Origin: Clostridia bacterium
GTDB taxonomy: Bacteria > Bacillota > Clostridia > Oscillospirales > RGIG577
Assembly: GCA_017405765.1 (NCBI GenBank)
Contig: JAFQZS010000033.1
Location: 56,956-120,955 of the forward strand
Direction: 5' to 3'
DNA: 64,000 bases
Shown here: piece by piece, positions 1-8,706 of the stretch
Numbering within the stretch: the first letter of the stretch is position 1
Layout: every line of letters starts with the position of its first letter
The notes under the pieces: generated by a model
The model's database searches: none
What the model was told of the DNA's origin: nothing
Seen by the model: only the letters and a program-made list of their open reading frames with translations
Translations under genes and position numbers: made by a program

Positions 1-583
1 ATACGTAAGAAGGGTCGCGCGAAAGCGCGCTTTCAACAGGGCTTGCCTCAAAAAACACGTCGGAAAAATCCATGGAAGAAAGTTTAGAAAGCGACGTTAC
101 GCCGTTTTTAAAGAGCGCCGCATTCTCCTCGTTTTCCCCTGCCAGCCTTACCGCAAGCGCAAGCTTCAGCATAATATCAAAGCAGCCCAGCTCGCTGTTT
201 TTAAGCTCATATTCACAGGCCGCGTTTTTTAGATATCTTGAAAGCTCCTCTTTTTTTACAAGGTTCTCATGCTCGGAAGCGTACCTGTATGCCAGCATAA
301 ACGAAATGGGGTACTTTACGCCGGATACCTTTACCGAGCGCATTTTTCCTAGTTTTCCGGCTTCGCGCAGCGCCTCCCCGACCGTCTGCGATATCATATC
401 CTCGTTATCGTAAAGCCATGCCATGCTCTCGGTGCGCGGGCGTCTTTTAAAGGCGTTTGCCTTATTGCGAATGACCGCAAGAGACAGACGCGCAAGGCTG
501 CACGCCGTCCGCGCCGACGTTGTGCGCTTTCTGATATCGATACAGCTTAAATCATCTTCCGAAACAAAACCTCTTGCAAACAT
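1..583 (-). CDS. Partial N-terminus of cyclic beta-glucan synthase / GH94-type glycoside phosphorylase-like protein
   Basis: An open frame of 194 codons reads from an ATG at 581-583, preceded by a GGAG ribosome binding site, off the left edge, so only the N-terminus is visible. It contains WLYDNEDMISQTVGEALREA, then a stretch of the type YPISFMLAYRY, then CFDIMLKLALAVRLA. This resembles the N-terminal helical region of NdvB-like cyclic beta-1,2-glucan synthases, where a 'W..DN' motif and an 'L..LP.MLRLAL' motif occur. The assignment is by remembered motif similarity only. The catalytic glycosyltransferase and phosphorylase domains would lie outside the window, so the activity cannot be confirmed. 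Confidence 0.5.
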   Translation of the reverse strand, partial: MFARGFVSEDDLSCIDIRKRTTSARTACSLARLSLAVIRNKANAFKRRPRTESMAWLYDNEDMISQTVGEALREAGKLGKMRSVKVSGVKYPISFMLAYRYASEHENLVKKEELSRYLKNAACEYELKNSELGCFDIMLKLALAVRLAGENEENAALFKNGVTSLSKLSSMDFSDVFFEASPVESALSRDPSYV

Positions 584-660
584 ATTCTTTCTCCGTTTAA
601 GACCGATAAGTTTTTTGAATTATTCTGACCCTAAAGAAGAAAAATATGCGTCTTTAAGCT

Positions 661-694
661 CCAAAGAAAAACGGCGGTGCTTTTTCGCACCGCC
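661..694 (-). terminator. Rho-independent terminator of the rnf operon
   Basis: An 8-bp GC stem (673-680 with 687-694) and a short T-rich loop are followed on the minus strand by a T-rich tract (complement of 661-671). It lies 20 bp past the rnfB stop. Confidence 0.85.
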
Positions 695-713
695 GCCACA
701 GCCGTTATTTTAT

Positions 714-1580
714 TTACTGCTTCGGGGTCACCGAAACGGGCTCGTTTGCCTTGTCGAAGAATATCGCCTTGTTCTTGTCTATCTTTATTATCTTCTTCGG
801 GCACTTCTCAACGCACTTGCCGCACTCTATGCATTTTGAATAATCGATCTTTGCAAGGTTGTCGGTAACGGTTATTGCACCCGTTTCACATACCTTCGTG
901 CACATACGGCAGCCTATGCAGCCGGCCGTGCACTTTTCCTTCATGGCCGCGCCCTTGTCGTGCGAATGGCACATTACGAAGATATTGCTGTCGTAAGGCA
1001 CCATCTCTATTATCTTCTTGGGGCAGGCGTCGCGGCACATACCGCAGGCCACGCATTTTTCCTTGTCAACTACGGCTACGCCGTCTTCGATGCTTATAGC
1101 GCCGAATTTGCACACCTTTACGCAGGTGCCCAGACCTATGCAGCCGAATTCGCAATACTTTGTGCCGTTGCCGAATCTCATTGCCGATACGCAGTCGGTC
1201 ACGCCGTCGTATTCATACTTAAGGCGGGCAGCTATATTATTCTTTCCGGAGCAAACTACGCGCGCGCCGTAACGAACGGCGTCGGCAGCCGGAGACATGC
1301 CCATTATGCTTGCTATACGGTCGGCAGTCTCTTTCGACGATACGGGACAGGAGTTGGGCTTCGCCTTTCCCTCAACAATGGCCGTAGCCAGCGCGTTGCA
1401 GCCTGCAAATCCGCAGCCGCCGCAGTTCGCGCCGGGGAGAGTCTCCGCTATTTCGCCAATACGCTCGTCTGTATCAACGGCAAACACCTTGGACGCTATG
1501 CCTAAAATTATGCCGAATATAAGTCCGAGTATTGCGAGCGTTCCTACGGCGTATACTATGTTCATTACATCTATATTCAT
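714..1580 (-). CDS. rnfB: Rnf complex subunit B, iron-sulfur electron carrier
   Basis: RnfB passes electrons from reduced ferredoxin into the membrane-bound Rnf ferredoxin:NAD oxidoreductase. The 288-aa protein starts with one transmembrane helix (about residues 5-30). A four-Cys cluster domain follows (C53, C56, C61, C78; CGGCGFAGC), and then ferredoxin modules with CVACGMCRDACP, CIGCRMCTKVC and CIECGKCVEKCP plus a further Cys group near residue 140. That is more clusters than the proteobacterial form and fits the clostridial type. The start is ATG with an AGGAGG site. It is the last gene of rnfCDGEAB, 12 bp after rnfA, with a terminator directly downstream. Confidence 0.96.
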   Translation of the reverse strand: MNIDVMNIVYAVGTLAILGLIFGIILGIASKVFAVDTDERIGEIAETLPGANCGGCGFAGCNALATAIVEGKAKPNSCPVSSKETADRIASIMGMSPAADAVRYGARVVCSGKNNIAARLKYEYDGVTDCVSAMRFGNGTKYCEFGCIGLGTCVKVCKFGAISIEDGVAVVDKEKCVACGMCRDACPKKIIEMVPYDSNIFVMCHSHDKGAAMKEKCTAGCIGCRMCTKVCETGAITVTDNLAKIDYSKCIECGKCVEKCPKKIIKIDKNKAIFFDKANEPVSVTPKQ

Positions 1581-1592
1581 TATACACGCCTC

Positions 1593-2177
1593 CTACATAA
1601 CCTTGAGACCCGAGAATCCCATGAAAGCGATAGCCATGAGCGAAGCGCTTACAAGCGCTATCGGCAGACCTTCAAAGCTCTTGGGGATATCGGAATACTC
1701 AAGTCTTTCACGAACCGACGCAAACAATACGATTGCCAAAGTGAAGCCTATCGCAGCCGTAAAGCCGTATACTACGGATTCGATAAAGTTGTAATCGTTC
1801 TGGATATTGAGAAGCGCAACGCCCAGCACGGCGCAGTTCGTCGTAATGAGCGGCAGATAAATGCCGAGCGACGAATAGAGCGCCGGCATCATCTTCTGAA
1901 GCGCCATCTCTATAAACTGCACCAAAGATGCGATTACGAGAATGAATACGACTGTCTGCATAAATCCAAGTCCGAAACGGTCAAGGATAAAGTGCTGTAT
2001 AAGCCACGTTATAGCAGAAGCTATGGTCATTGTGAACGTTACCGCCATGCCCATGCCGCTTGCTGTCTCAACTTTTTTGGAAACGCCCAAGAACGGGCAG
2101 ATACCTAAGAATTTGTTGAAAATAAAGTTTTCAACGAGTACTGCGCCGAGGGCAATAGAGAATAATGACGTCAGCAT
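1593..2177 (-). CDS. rnfA: Rnf complex subunit A, membrane protein
   Basis: A 194-aa polytopic protein with about six membrane helices. The N-terminus [20 protein letters not shown] carries the conserved Asn and Cys region typical of RnfA and NqrE, where a membrane-embedded iron-sulfur centre is shared with RnfE. The start codon overlaps the rnfE stop by one base (TAATG), so the two are translationally coupled. Length and position match RnfA of clostridial operons. RnfE is the homologous partner with opposite topology and sits immediately upstream. Confidence 0.96.
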   Translation of the reverse strand: MLTSLFSIALGAVLVENFIFNKFLGICPFLGVSKKVETASGMGMAVTFTMTIASAITWLIQHFILDRFGLGFMQTVVFILVIASLVQFIEMALQKMMPALYSSLGIYLPLITTNCAVLGVALLNIQNDYNFIESVVYGFTAAIGFTLAIVLFASVRERLEYSDIPKSFEGLPIALVSASLMAIAFMGFSGLKVM

Positions 2178-2803
2178 TATGCATTACCCTCCTTCTTCTC
2201 TTTTTTCTTTCTCTGGATCACCTGGATCACCGCAACGATTATCGCAAGTACCAAGAATCCGCCGGGAGCCATGCCTATTATCGAAGCGGGCTCGAACGCG
2301 GGGCCGAATACCTCGTGGCCCAAGAACGTGCCGGAACCGAATATCTCGCGCACCGTCGCTATAATAAACAGCGCGAACGTAAAGCCGAGTCCCATCGTAA
2401 GTCCGTCAAAGAAGGACGCGCCTACGGTCCTCTTGGAAGCGTACGCTTCCGCACGGCCGAGTATTATGCAGTTTACGACTATAAGCGGTATGAAAAGACC
2501 GAGCGACTTTGAAAGCGACGGAACGTAAGCCTTCAAAAGCAGGTCAATCATCGTAACGAATCCCGCGATTATTACGATATATGCCGCTATTCTTATCTTT
2601 TTCGGTATCACCTTTCTCAGAAGCGATATAACCACATTCGAGGCAATGAGTACGACCATTGCCGAAACGCCCATGCCTAGTCCGTTCTCAACGCTGGAGG
2701 TAGTTGCCAGCGTGGGACACATGCCGAGCGTCTGTACGAGCACCGGGTTGTTCGTAAGTATGCCCGATTTAAACATTTCGCCTACTTTAAAGTTTTTAGC
2801 CAT
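2177..2803 (-). CDS. rnfE: Rnf complex subunit E, membrane protein
   Basis: Integral membrane subunit (208 aa) homologous to RnfA, with [20 protein letters not shown] as the conserved Cys-containing segment. I place the start at 2803 ([10 protein letters not shown]), because GGGAGGAGG lies just upstream. A longer frame extends 18 codons further but would begin before this site and overlap the end of rnfG. It has six predicted helices and a basic C-terminal tail ([12 protein letters not shown]). It is tightly spaced with rnfG and rnfA. Confidence 0.95.
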   Translation of the reverse strand: MAKNFKVGEMFKSGILTNNPVLVQTLGMCPTLATTSSVENGLGMGVSAMVVLIASNVVISLLRKVIPKKIRIAAYIVIIAGFVTMIDLLLKAYVPSLSKSLGLFIPLIVVNCIILGRAEAYASKRTVGASFFDGLTMGLGFTFALFIIATVREIFGSGTFLGHEVFGPAFEPASIIGMAPGGFLVLAIIVAVIQVIQRKKKEKKEGNA

Positions 2804-2819
2804 ATCCTTCGCCTCCTCC

Positions 2820-3422
2820 CTAATTTGCCTGTGCCGCAACTTCTGCGGCAACGTCAATTGCTAAGTTTACGCCCGTAGTTACCGCCGTGGACGAGATCGT
2901 AGCGCCCGAAATGGCGCGTATCTCCGACGGGCCGGGTTCACTGTTCTTTATTACCGCAATAGGCCCTGTGATGCCGTCATACTGCGTAATAAATTCTTCT
3001 TCCGTCACGCGCGTGCCGAGTCCGGGAGTCTCCGAGTTCGTCGAAAGAACGCGCACGCTCTTTACAGAGCCGTCGGGAAGCACGCCTACCATGAGGTCGA
3101 TAGCGCCTCCGAAGCCGTTCGGCGAAGAAGCGACGGCGTATCCCATTATCTCGCCGTCTGCGCCGTATGCGGCGTAAACGGAGGAGATGCGCTTTTTGTC
3201 AACGTCGGCGGGGACCGCAAGCTGTTCTGTACTCGAAGCGTCGGGATAAATGCTTGCGATAGCGTTATCTATCTCAAGCTGAGCCTGATATGCTATCTGA
3301 TCCTTTGTTATCGAATTTACAAATCCCAATACGAGCGCGACACAGAAGGTTATGATGAACAGTATTATGCCGAGCTTTGCAATGCCGGCTTCTTTCTTTT
3401 TAGGTTTAACTGCCTGCGTCAT
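2820..3422 (-). CDS. rnfG: Rnf complex subunit G, covalent FMN protein
   Basis: A 200-aa protein with one N-terminal membrane anchor (about residues 15-36) and an extracytoplasmic FMN-binding domain. The flavinylation motif SGATISSTAV is present, with Thr175 as the expected attachment site, and the typical ETPGLG motif lies upstream at about 131-136. The start codon overlaps the rnfD stop (ATGA). RnfG relays electrons through its bound FMN within the Rnf chain. No ApbE flavin transferase gene is visible in this window, so it must be encoded elsewhere. Confidence 0.95.
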   Translation of the reverse strand: MTQAVKPKKKEAGIAKLGIILFIITFCVALVLGFVNSITKDQIAYQAQLEIDNAIASIYPDASSTEQLAVPADVDKKRISSVYAAYGADGEIMGYAVASSPNGFGGAIDLMVGVLPDGSVKSVRVLSTNSETPGLGTRVTEEEFITQYDGITGPIAVIKNSEPGPSEIRAISGATISSTAVTTGVNLAIDVAAEVAAQAN

Positions 3423-4393
3423 TTTTTATCCCCCTCTCCGAATGCCTTCGGCTTCGTATGGGTATCTATGAGCCATACGCAGGCATTCATAAGAAGAATC
3501 GAATAAGACACGCCTTCGGGATATGAGCCGAAATATCTGATAAATACCGTAAGCAGACCGCAGCCTACTCCGAATATGATCTGTCCTTTTTTAGTTACGG
3601 GAGAAGTAGCATAGTCCGTCGCCATGAATATAGCGCCCAGCATAAGGCCGCCGCTTAAAACATGCGAAAGCATGAACTCAAGGTTGTTGTTGCCCTTTGC
3701 AAATATGAACGTAAGAACAGCGACCGTAAGTATGTAAGCAAGCGGGATACGCACGGATATCACCTTGCGTATAACGAGATACGCGCCGCCTATAAGAAGG
3801 CAGAGAGCGCTCGTTTCGCCTATACATCCTCCCACGTCACCTATAAACAGGTTAAACAGGCCCGCGTCCGGGATATTGCCCGCCTTTAACGCAACGAGCG
3901 GAGTTGCCGTTGCTATCGCGTCCGTCGCCGGAGTAGCGAAAAGCGGCAGCACCGTATGCGGAGCCGTCCATGTAGTCATAATTACCGCCCATGAGAATAA
4001 AAACGCACGTGCAGCCAGCGCGGGGTTCATAAAGTTCTGACCCAGACCGCCGAAGAACTGCTTTACAACGATTATTGCAAACGCGCCGCCCACTATACCT
4101 ATCCACAGCGGCGCGGCCACAGGCAGATTATATGCAAGGAGGATACCCGTGACTACCGCGGATAAGTCTCCTATGGTATTGTAGCCTTTTTTTGTTATCT
4201 TGTTATATGCCCATTCCGACACAAGGCAGGCCGCTACCGTTATGATAATGTGCATGAGGGCTCTGGGTCCGAAGAAATATACTCCGACTACGCCGGCAGG
4301 CACGAGCGCGATTATAACGTCGCGCATTATCTTTGTTACGGTCTCATCCGACCTCATATGCGGCGATGATGACATGACATAGCTTGTATTCAA
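3419..4393 (-). CDS. rnfD: Rnf complex subunit D, ion-translocating membrane subunit
   Basis: A 324-aa polytopic protein of the NqrB/RnfD family, the flavin-carrying membrane core implicated in ion movement. The segment ATATPL (Thr164) aligns in position with the SGATPL flavinylation motif, but the first residues differ from the consensus. I chose the TTG start at 4393 because an AGGAGG site lies 9 bases upstream. An internal ATG six codons later is a weaker alternative. It follows rnfC by 84 bp and overlaps rnfG by 4 bp. Confidence 0.95.
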   Translation of the reverse strand: MNTSYVMSSSPHMRSDETVTKIMRDVIIALVPAGVVGVYFFGPRALMHIIITVAACLVSEWAYNKITKKGYNTIGDLSAVVTGILLAYNLPVAAPLWIGIVGGAFAIIVVKQFFGGLGQNFMNPALAARAFLFSWAVIMTTWTAPHTVLPLFATPATDAIATATPLVALKAGNIPDAGLFNLFIGDVGGCIGETSALCLLIGGAYLVIRKVISVRIPLAYILTVAVLTFIFAKGNNNLEFMLSHVLSGGLMLGAIFMATDYATSPVTKKGQIIFGVGCGLLTVFIRYFGSYPEGVSYSILLMNACVWLIDTHTKPKAFGEGDKK

Positions 4394-4477
4394 ATACTCA
4401 CGCCTCCTACTGATTATTTTATACGACGGACAAACGCCCCTTCGTATATATCGGCAATTTAAAATAATGTAAAGAAA

Positions 4478-5839
4478 TTATGAAGCTTGTTTTTCCGCTT
4501 CTTTCTTCGCTTTTTCTTCCTCGGCGCGCCGACGTCGTATTTCCCCAACCTTGGCCTTCGCGTCGCGGATGTTCTGAACGAGATACTTTTTGCCCGGACA
4601 TGTAAAGCTGCATGTGCCGCATTCTATGCATGACATAACGTCATACTTTTCAAGCTTTTCGTAATCCTTCTTTTCGGCATACATTGAAAGCATCACGGGA
4701 AGCAGGTTCATCGGGCACGCGGATATACATTTGCCGCATCTTATGCAATACGTGCGATCGGGCTTCGGGGCGCTCTTTTTCGTAAGACAGAGTATGCCGG
4801 AGGTAGTCTTTACGACCGGTATGTCCGTGCGGTACTGAGCCATTCCCATCATGGGACCGCCCATTATCACCTTCGCGGGCTCTTCCTTGAAGCCGCCGCA
4901 CTTTTCAAGGACATAATCGAAGGTCGTGCCTATTCTTACTCTGACGTTGGCCGTTGAGAATACGGCGTCGCCCGTTACTGTCACTATACGCTCGTAAAGC
5001 GGCTTTCTTTTCTGGATCATCTCATAAACCGCAAATACCGTACCTGCATTCATGATTATCGCGCCCACCTCGCTGGGAAGCTTTCCGGTAGGGATAACGC
5101 GCCCCGATACGGCATAAACGAGCTGCTTTTCGCCGCCTTGGGGATACTTTGTCTTAAGCGGTACGATCTCGATATCGCTGCGGTTTTTAACCATATCCTG
5201 ATATCTGTCGATAACATCCTGCTTGTTATCCTCTACGGCGAAGTATATTTTTGAGTTGAATATCTTCGTTATCGCCGTAAGACCGTCGATTATCTCATTC
5301 GGATACTCCATCATAAGACGGTAGTCGTTCGTAAGATACGGCTCGCATTCCGCGGCGTTTATGATCACGTAATCGATATTCATCTCCGCGCAGGATATTA
5401 TTTTCGACGACGTGGGAAAGCCCGCGCCGCCCATGCCGACTATTCCGGCCTCGCGTATGAGCGAGATAAGCGTTTCACGGTCAAGATCCGCAAGACGGTC
5501 ATTGAAAGAATAATCCTCGAACGGCTCGTCCTGATGATCGTTCTCGATTATAACGGACATGACCTCCACGCCTCTCGGATTGGGACAGGGCTTTATCTCA
5601 AGCACCTTACCCGAAACGCTTGAATGTACGGGAGCTGAAATAAAGGCTTTGGAATCGCCTATTTTCTGCCCCATTTTAACATGGTCTCCCACTGCCACCA
5701 GCGGCTCGCACGGCGCCCCGATATGCTGTGACAGAGGGATGATCACCTTATCAGGCGCGTCGATAGTCACGATGGCTTTGTCTTTTGAAAGCTCTTTAAA
5801 ATCGTGAGGATGTGCGCCACCCTTAAAGGTTCTTTTCAA
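4478..5839 (-). CDS. rnfC: Rnf complex subunit C, NADH-binding subunit
   Basis: Peripheral subunit that carries FMN, the NAD(H) site and two [4Fe-4S] clusters (453 aa). Visible features are an N-terminal barrel-sandwich region, GMGGAGFPTS (nucleotide/flavin loop), INAAECEPYLTNDYRLM, and C-terminal clusters CIRCGKCISACP (C365-C375) and CIECGTCSFTCP (C404-C413). A charged Lys/Glu/Arg tail ends the protein. The start is TTG, supported by AGAGGTGA six bases upstream. It is the first gene of the operon. In Clostridia the rnfCDGEAB order with C first is standard. Confidence 0.96.
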   Translation of the reverse strand: MKRTFKGGAHPHDFKELSKDKAIVTIDAPDKVIIPLSQHIGAPCEPLVAVGDHVKMGQKIGDSKAFISAPVHSSVSGKVLEIKPCPNPRGVEVMSVIIENDHQDEPFEDYSFNDRLADLDRETLISLIREAGIVGMGGAGFPTSSKIISCAEMNIDYVIINAAECEPYLTNDYRLMMEYPNEIIDGLTAITKIFNSKIYFAVEDNKQDVIDRYQDMVKNRSDIEIVPLKTKYPQGGEKQLVYAVSGRVIPTGKLPSEVGAIIMNAGTVFAVYEMIQKRKPLYERIVTVTGDAVFSTANVRVRIGTTFDYVLEKCGGFKEEPAKVIMGGPMMGMAQYRTDIPVVKTTSGILCLTKKSAPKPDRTYCIRCGKCISACPMNLLPVMLSMYAEKKDYEKLEKYDVMSCIECGTCSFTCPGKKYLVQNIRDAKAKVGEIRRRRAEEEKAKKEAEKQAS

Positions 5840-5906
5840 TTCAAATCACCTCTTATCCTAAACTTTTACATCATAATACATGTTGTATCATAGTATAACC
5901 TTTAAA

Positions 5907-5935
5907 ATTGTATCACCCTTGAAGCGTAAATGCAA
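5907..5935 (-). promoter_or_regulatory. Probable sigma-A promoter of rnfCDGEAB
   Basis: On the minus strand, TTGCAT (5930-5935) is followed after 17 bp by TACAAT (5907-5912). The rnfC start lies about 68 bp downstream of the -10 box. No other -35/-10 pair with a good match was seen in the 208-bp gap to the htrA stop, although a TATACT slightly downstream is a second -10 candidate. Confidence 0.55.
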
Positions 5936-6017
5936 TTAGTAATACTAAAGTATTTTTTAAATTTTGCGCAATTACTATATGTAACTTTAAAAAAACCTTT
6001 TTGTGCTTGGATAATAA

Positions 6018-6039
6018 AAAGAGGGCTTTCGCCCTCTTT
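6018..6039 (-). terminator. Terminator downstream of the HtrA-like protease gene
   Basis: A perfect 9-bp stem (6018-6026 with 6031-6039) and a TTTC loop are followed on the minus strand by a T-rich stretch. It separates htrA from the rnf promoter. Confidence 0.85.
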
Positions 6040-6047
6040 ATATATTC

Positions 6048-7241
6048 TTACTGATCTTTCTCAAGCGCAAGCCTTAAGTCTATTTTCAGCGCGGCCCCGT
6101 CGCGCCATATGTCCAGCGTTATTTCATCTCCCGCCTTAAAGCGCTCCTTTTCAAAATTAAGCTCCGACATGCCCGTAATGCTCTTGCCGTTTATTCCCGT
6201 TATAACGTCGCCCTCTTTAAGCCCCGCGTCCTTTGCAAATCCGCCCGGACTTACAAAGTCAACGTAAACGCCCCTGGGCATACCGTAAAAATCCGATGCG
6301 CTTTTTGATATATCGTGCCCCGATATGCCTATGACCGGTCTGCTTCTTACGTGTCCCGCTTCTATCAGGTCTTCTATTATCGGTTTTGCCGCATTTATGG
6401 GTATGGCAAAGCCCAGTCCTTCCGCGTCCGACGAAGCTATCTTTACGGAGTTTATTCCTATCACTTTTCCTTGGCTGTTTATAAGCGGGCCGCCCGAATT
6501 TCCCAAATTTATCGAAGCGTCCGTCTGTATCAGCGTCATTATCCTGTCGTTTATCGTAAGATCTCGGTTCACGGCGGAGATTATGCCTGCCGTTACCGTT
6601 CCCGAAAGCTCCATCCCCATGGGATTTCCTATCGCCACGGCCAAATCGCCCTCCTCCACCTCGTCCGAATCTCCGAACTCGGCGCATATAAGCCCGTCCG
6701 CCTCGATTTTAAGCACGGCAAGGTCGCTTTTTATATCGCGTCCCGCAACGCTTGCCGTAAACTCGCGTCCGTCGTAAAGCACGACAGCGGGGTCGTAGGA
6801 ATCCTCCACGACGTGAGCGTTCGTCACGATATATCCGTCCTGCGTCATTATTATACCGGTTCCCGTGTTCTTTCCTACAAGCGTAGTGCCTCTGTAAAGG
6901 CTTGACACCACGCCGACTACGGCAGGCTTGTTCTGCTTTATTATCTCTTTTATCGAAAGCAGATCATTGTACGGTGTGTCCGCCTCAGAAGATACAGATG
7001 TTTGCGTCTTCACTATGCTTCCGTCTTTCGCGGCATATGCCTCCTCTGCCAAAGCCTCTTTGCTTTCGGTCGCGTCGGCTTTTTGCGGCGCAAAAAAGCC
7101 ATATCCTCCCGCCGCAAAAAGCGCGCCCGCCGCCAACGCCGAGATCGCGGACGCAAGCGCCGCGCGCTTTATTAAAACGCTTTTTCTTTGCTCCCGAAAC
7201 AAGTTTGGCGCCTTGGCAGGCTCTTTTTTCTTGTCTGCCAA
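6048..7241 (-). CDS. HtrA/DegP-like membrane-anchored serine protease with PDZ domain
   Basis: Quality-control protease acting outside the membrane (397 aa). A basic cytoplasmic N-terminus is followed by one membrane helix (about 27-47) and an Ala/Glu-rich linker. The trypsin-like domain has the triad His143 (TNAHVV), Asp173 (SDLAVL) and Ser249 (GNSGGPL), and a single PDZ domain spans about 300-395. I place the start at TTG 7241, because GGAGGTGG lies 8 bases upstream. The longer frame to 7304 has no such site and would overlap the upstream terminator region. The layout is like Bacillus HtrA/HtrB/YyxA. It appears monocistronic. Confidence 0.93.
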   Translation of the reverse strand: MADKKKEPAKAPNLFREQRKSVLIKRAALASAISALAAGALFAAGGYGFFAPQKADATESKEALAEEAYAAKDGSIVKTQTSVSSEADTPYNDLLSIKEIIKQNKPAVVGVVSSLYRGTTLVGKNTGTGIIMTQDGYIVTNAHVVEDSYDPAVVLYDGREFTASVAGRDIKSDLAVLKIEADGLICAEFGDSDEVEEGDLAVAIGNPMGMELSGTVTAGIISAVNRDLTINDRIMTLIQTDASINLGNSGGPLINSQGKVIGINSVKIASSDAEGLGFAIPINAAKPIIEDLIEAGHVRSRPVIGISGHDISKSASDFYGMPRGVYVDFVSPGGFAKDAGLKEGDVITGINGKSITGMSELNFEKERFKAGDEITLDIWRDGAALKIDLRLALEKDQ

Positions 7242-7302
7242 CAAAACCACCTCCGATAACAGGTATGATGCGCATTTTTGCGGCGTTTTATGCTTTAAAG
7301 GC

Positions 7303-7337
7303 AAAAAAGCCGCCGGAAGCGATATGCTCCCGGCGGC
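7303..7337 (-). terminator. Terminator of the NTF2-like protein gene
   Basis: A 12-bp stem with one mismatch (7309-7320 with 7326-7337) and a 5-nt loop are followed on the minus strand by TTTTTT. It lies 22 bp beyond the stop at 7360. Confidence 0.85.
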
Positions 7338-7359
7338 GTTGTCTTTATGTTTTTGATCC

Positions 7360-7710
7360 TTACTTCTTTTTCACTACTGCGGCGAAGGTCTGAGCAACTA
7401 TCTTGTCGTTCTCAACAACAAAGGTATCAGACGCGAACGGAATGCTTACATGATCGCTTTCGAGCTTCCAGATGCAGTAGCCTATTTTGCCTTCCGCTTT
7501 TTCCAGAAGTATCTCAGCCTTTGCGTCGGGCGTAAGAAGGTTCTTTATAGTGCCCTCGAAATTAGCGCGAAGAGCGTCATGACCCTTTAAAACGCCCTGC
7601 GGAGAGATCATTATAGCGTCCTGTGCGAAATCCGCCATAACGCCTTCAAGATTCTTGCCTATAAGATTCTCGCTGTGCTGATGTATTATTTCCAGTGTAG
7701 TTCTTGCCAT
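7360..7710 (-). CDS. NTF2/SnoaL-like fold small protein
   Basis: A 116-aa protein starting MARTTLEIIHQHSENLIGKN. The pattern of an N-terminal helix, DFAQDAIMISPQGVLKGHDA and a C-terminal sheet with FVVENDKIVAQTF is typical of the NTF2-like (SnoaL/DUF4440) superfamily, a cone-shaped fold used by isomerases, hydrolases and ligand-binding proteins. No catalytic residues can be assigned from the sequence, so no function is proposed. A GGGAGGT ribosome binding site, its own promoter and its own terminator make it a single-gene unit. Confidence 0.75.
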   Translation of the reverse strand: MARTTLEIIHQHSENLIGKNLEGVMADFAQDAIMISPQGVLKGHDALRANFEGTIKNLLTPDAKAEILLEKAEGKIGYCIWKLESDHVSIPFASDTFVVENDKIVAQTFAAVVKKK

Positions 7711-7742
7711 GTTGATATACCTCCCATTCTTTTGGTAATTCT

Positions 7743-7771
7743 ATTTTACCATTACAAATTTATAAATTCAA
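7743..7771 (-). promoter_or_regulatory. Probable promoter of the NTF2-like gene
   Basis: Minus-strand TTGAAT (7766-7771), a 17-bp spacer, then TAAAAT (7743-7748), 33 bp before the start codon. Confidence 0.55.
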
Positions 7772-7839
7772 TCCCTTTGTCAAATCAACGCAAATTATTT
7801 ATAAAAATTACGCGAGATGGTGTTTTCTTTCGATATTTT

Positions 7840-7848
7840 TGTTATAAT
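7840..7848 (+). promoter_or_regulatory. Extended -10 promoter for the QueG-like operon
   Basis: TGTTATAAT gives a consensus -10 (7843-7848) with the TGn extension (7840-7842) and no convincing -35. It lies 21 bp before the TTG start at 7870 and diverges from the NTF2-like gene. Confidence 0.6.
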
Positions 7849-7869
7849 GATACGATAGGAGTGATATGG

Positions 7870-8706
7870 TTGGCTATATGCGACGTGCTCGGCCGCTTTA
7901 ATATTACAGAATACTGCGTCGTGCCGATAAAAAATGAGTTCGTGATATACCCGCATAAGCTCGAAGGCGTAGGCTTTTCGCACGATACGGCGATAGTGTG
8001 CCTGTTTTCTTATTTTGTATCACGCTATCCAAAAAACGCCGTTCTCTCCCGATACGCCGCCTGTCCCGATTATCATCATGTGATAAGACGTGTCCTTTCG
8101 GGCGTGTGCACACAGCTTTGCGCGCTTTATCCGGGCTTTCGTTTCTCGTATTATACCGACGACTCGCCGTATTCCGAAAAAGATATGGCGGCTTTCGGCG
8201 GTCTCATTATACGCGGAAAGAACGACATAGGCTTATCACAAAAATTCGGCCAGCTTTTCTTTATAGGCGAAATAGTGACAGACGCGCCGATAGCGCACGA
8301 ATACAGAACGCCGCCCGTCTGCTGCAAGGACGCGCCGTGCCTTCGCGCCTGTCCCACGGGCGCGATAAACGAAAACGGCTTTGAGCGCACACGCTGCCTT
8401 TCGCATATAAGCCAAAAAATCGGGCGCGAATTTTCGGATGCGGACGCGGCGCTTTTTGCCCGCGCGCGCTACGCGTGGGGATGCGATATCTGCCTAAACG
8501 CCTGCCCCAAGAATAAATCGCAGGACGACACTCCCATAAAGGAGCTTCACGATATTGCGCCGTATATTTCCATAGAGGAAATATGCGGGCTTTCAAACCG
8601 CGAATACAGAGAAAAATACCGAGGCAGAGTGTTTGCGGGACGCGGCAAGGCCGCTATGATGCGAAACCTCAGACATTTAAAGGAGAACAACAAGTGGAAT
8701 TTTTAA
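7870..8706 (+). CDS. Short QueG-like iron-sulfur protein (epoxyqueuosine reductase family)
   Basis: QueG reduces epoxyqueuosine to queuosine in tRNA using cobalamin and two [4Fe-4S] clusters. This 278-aa protein carries the paired-cluster signature (CCKDAPCLRACPTGAI at about 155-170, then a lone Cys, then WGCDICLNACPKN) and a C-terminal helical tail with RGKAAMMRNLRHL, all as in the QueG family. It is clearly shorter than usual QueG (about 310-380 aa) and the first cluster has CCxxxxCxxxCP rather than CxxCxxCxxxCP. I chose TTG 7870, with AGGAG eight bases upstream. An energy-metabolism or other DUF1730 relative is possible. Confidence 0.65.
   Translation: MAICDVLGRFNITEYCVVPIKNEFVIYPHKLEGVGFSHDTAIVCLFSYFVSRYPKNAVLSRYAACPDYHHVIRRVLSGVCTQLCALYPGFRFSYYTDDSPYSEKDMAAFGGLIIRGKNDIGLSQKFGQLFFIGEIVTDAPIAHEYRTPPVCCKDAPCLRACPTGAINENGFERTRCLSHISQKIGREFSDADAALFARARYAWGCDICLNACPKNKSQDDTPIKELHDIAPYISIEEICGLSNREYREKYRGRVFAGRGKAAMMRNLRHLKENNKWNF

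Noticed and set aside
423..839. Plus-strand frame spanning the rnf terminator
   Set aside because: It overlaps the start of the minus-strand gene at 1-583, the terminator and rnfB; low-complexity Arg/Leu translation without ribosome binding site.
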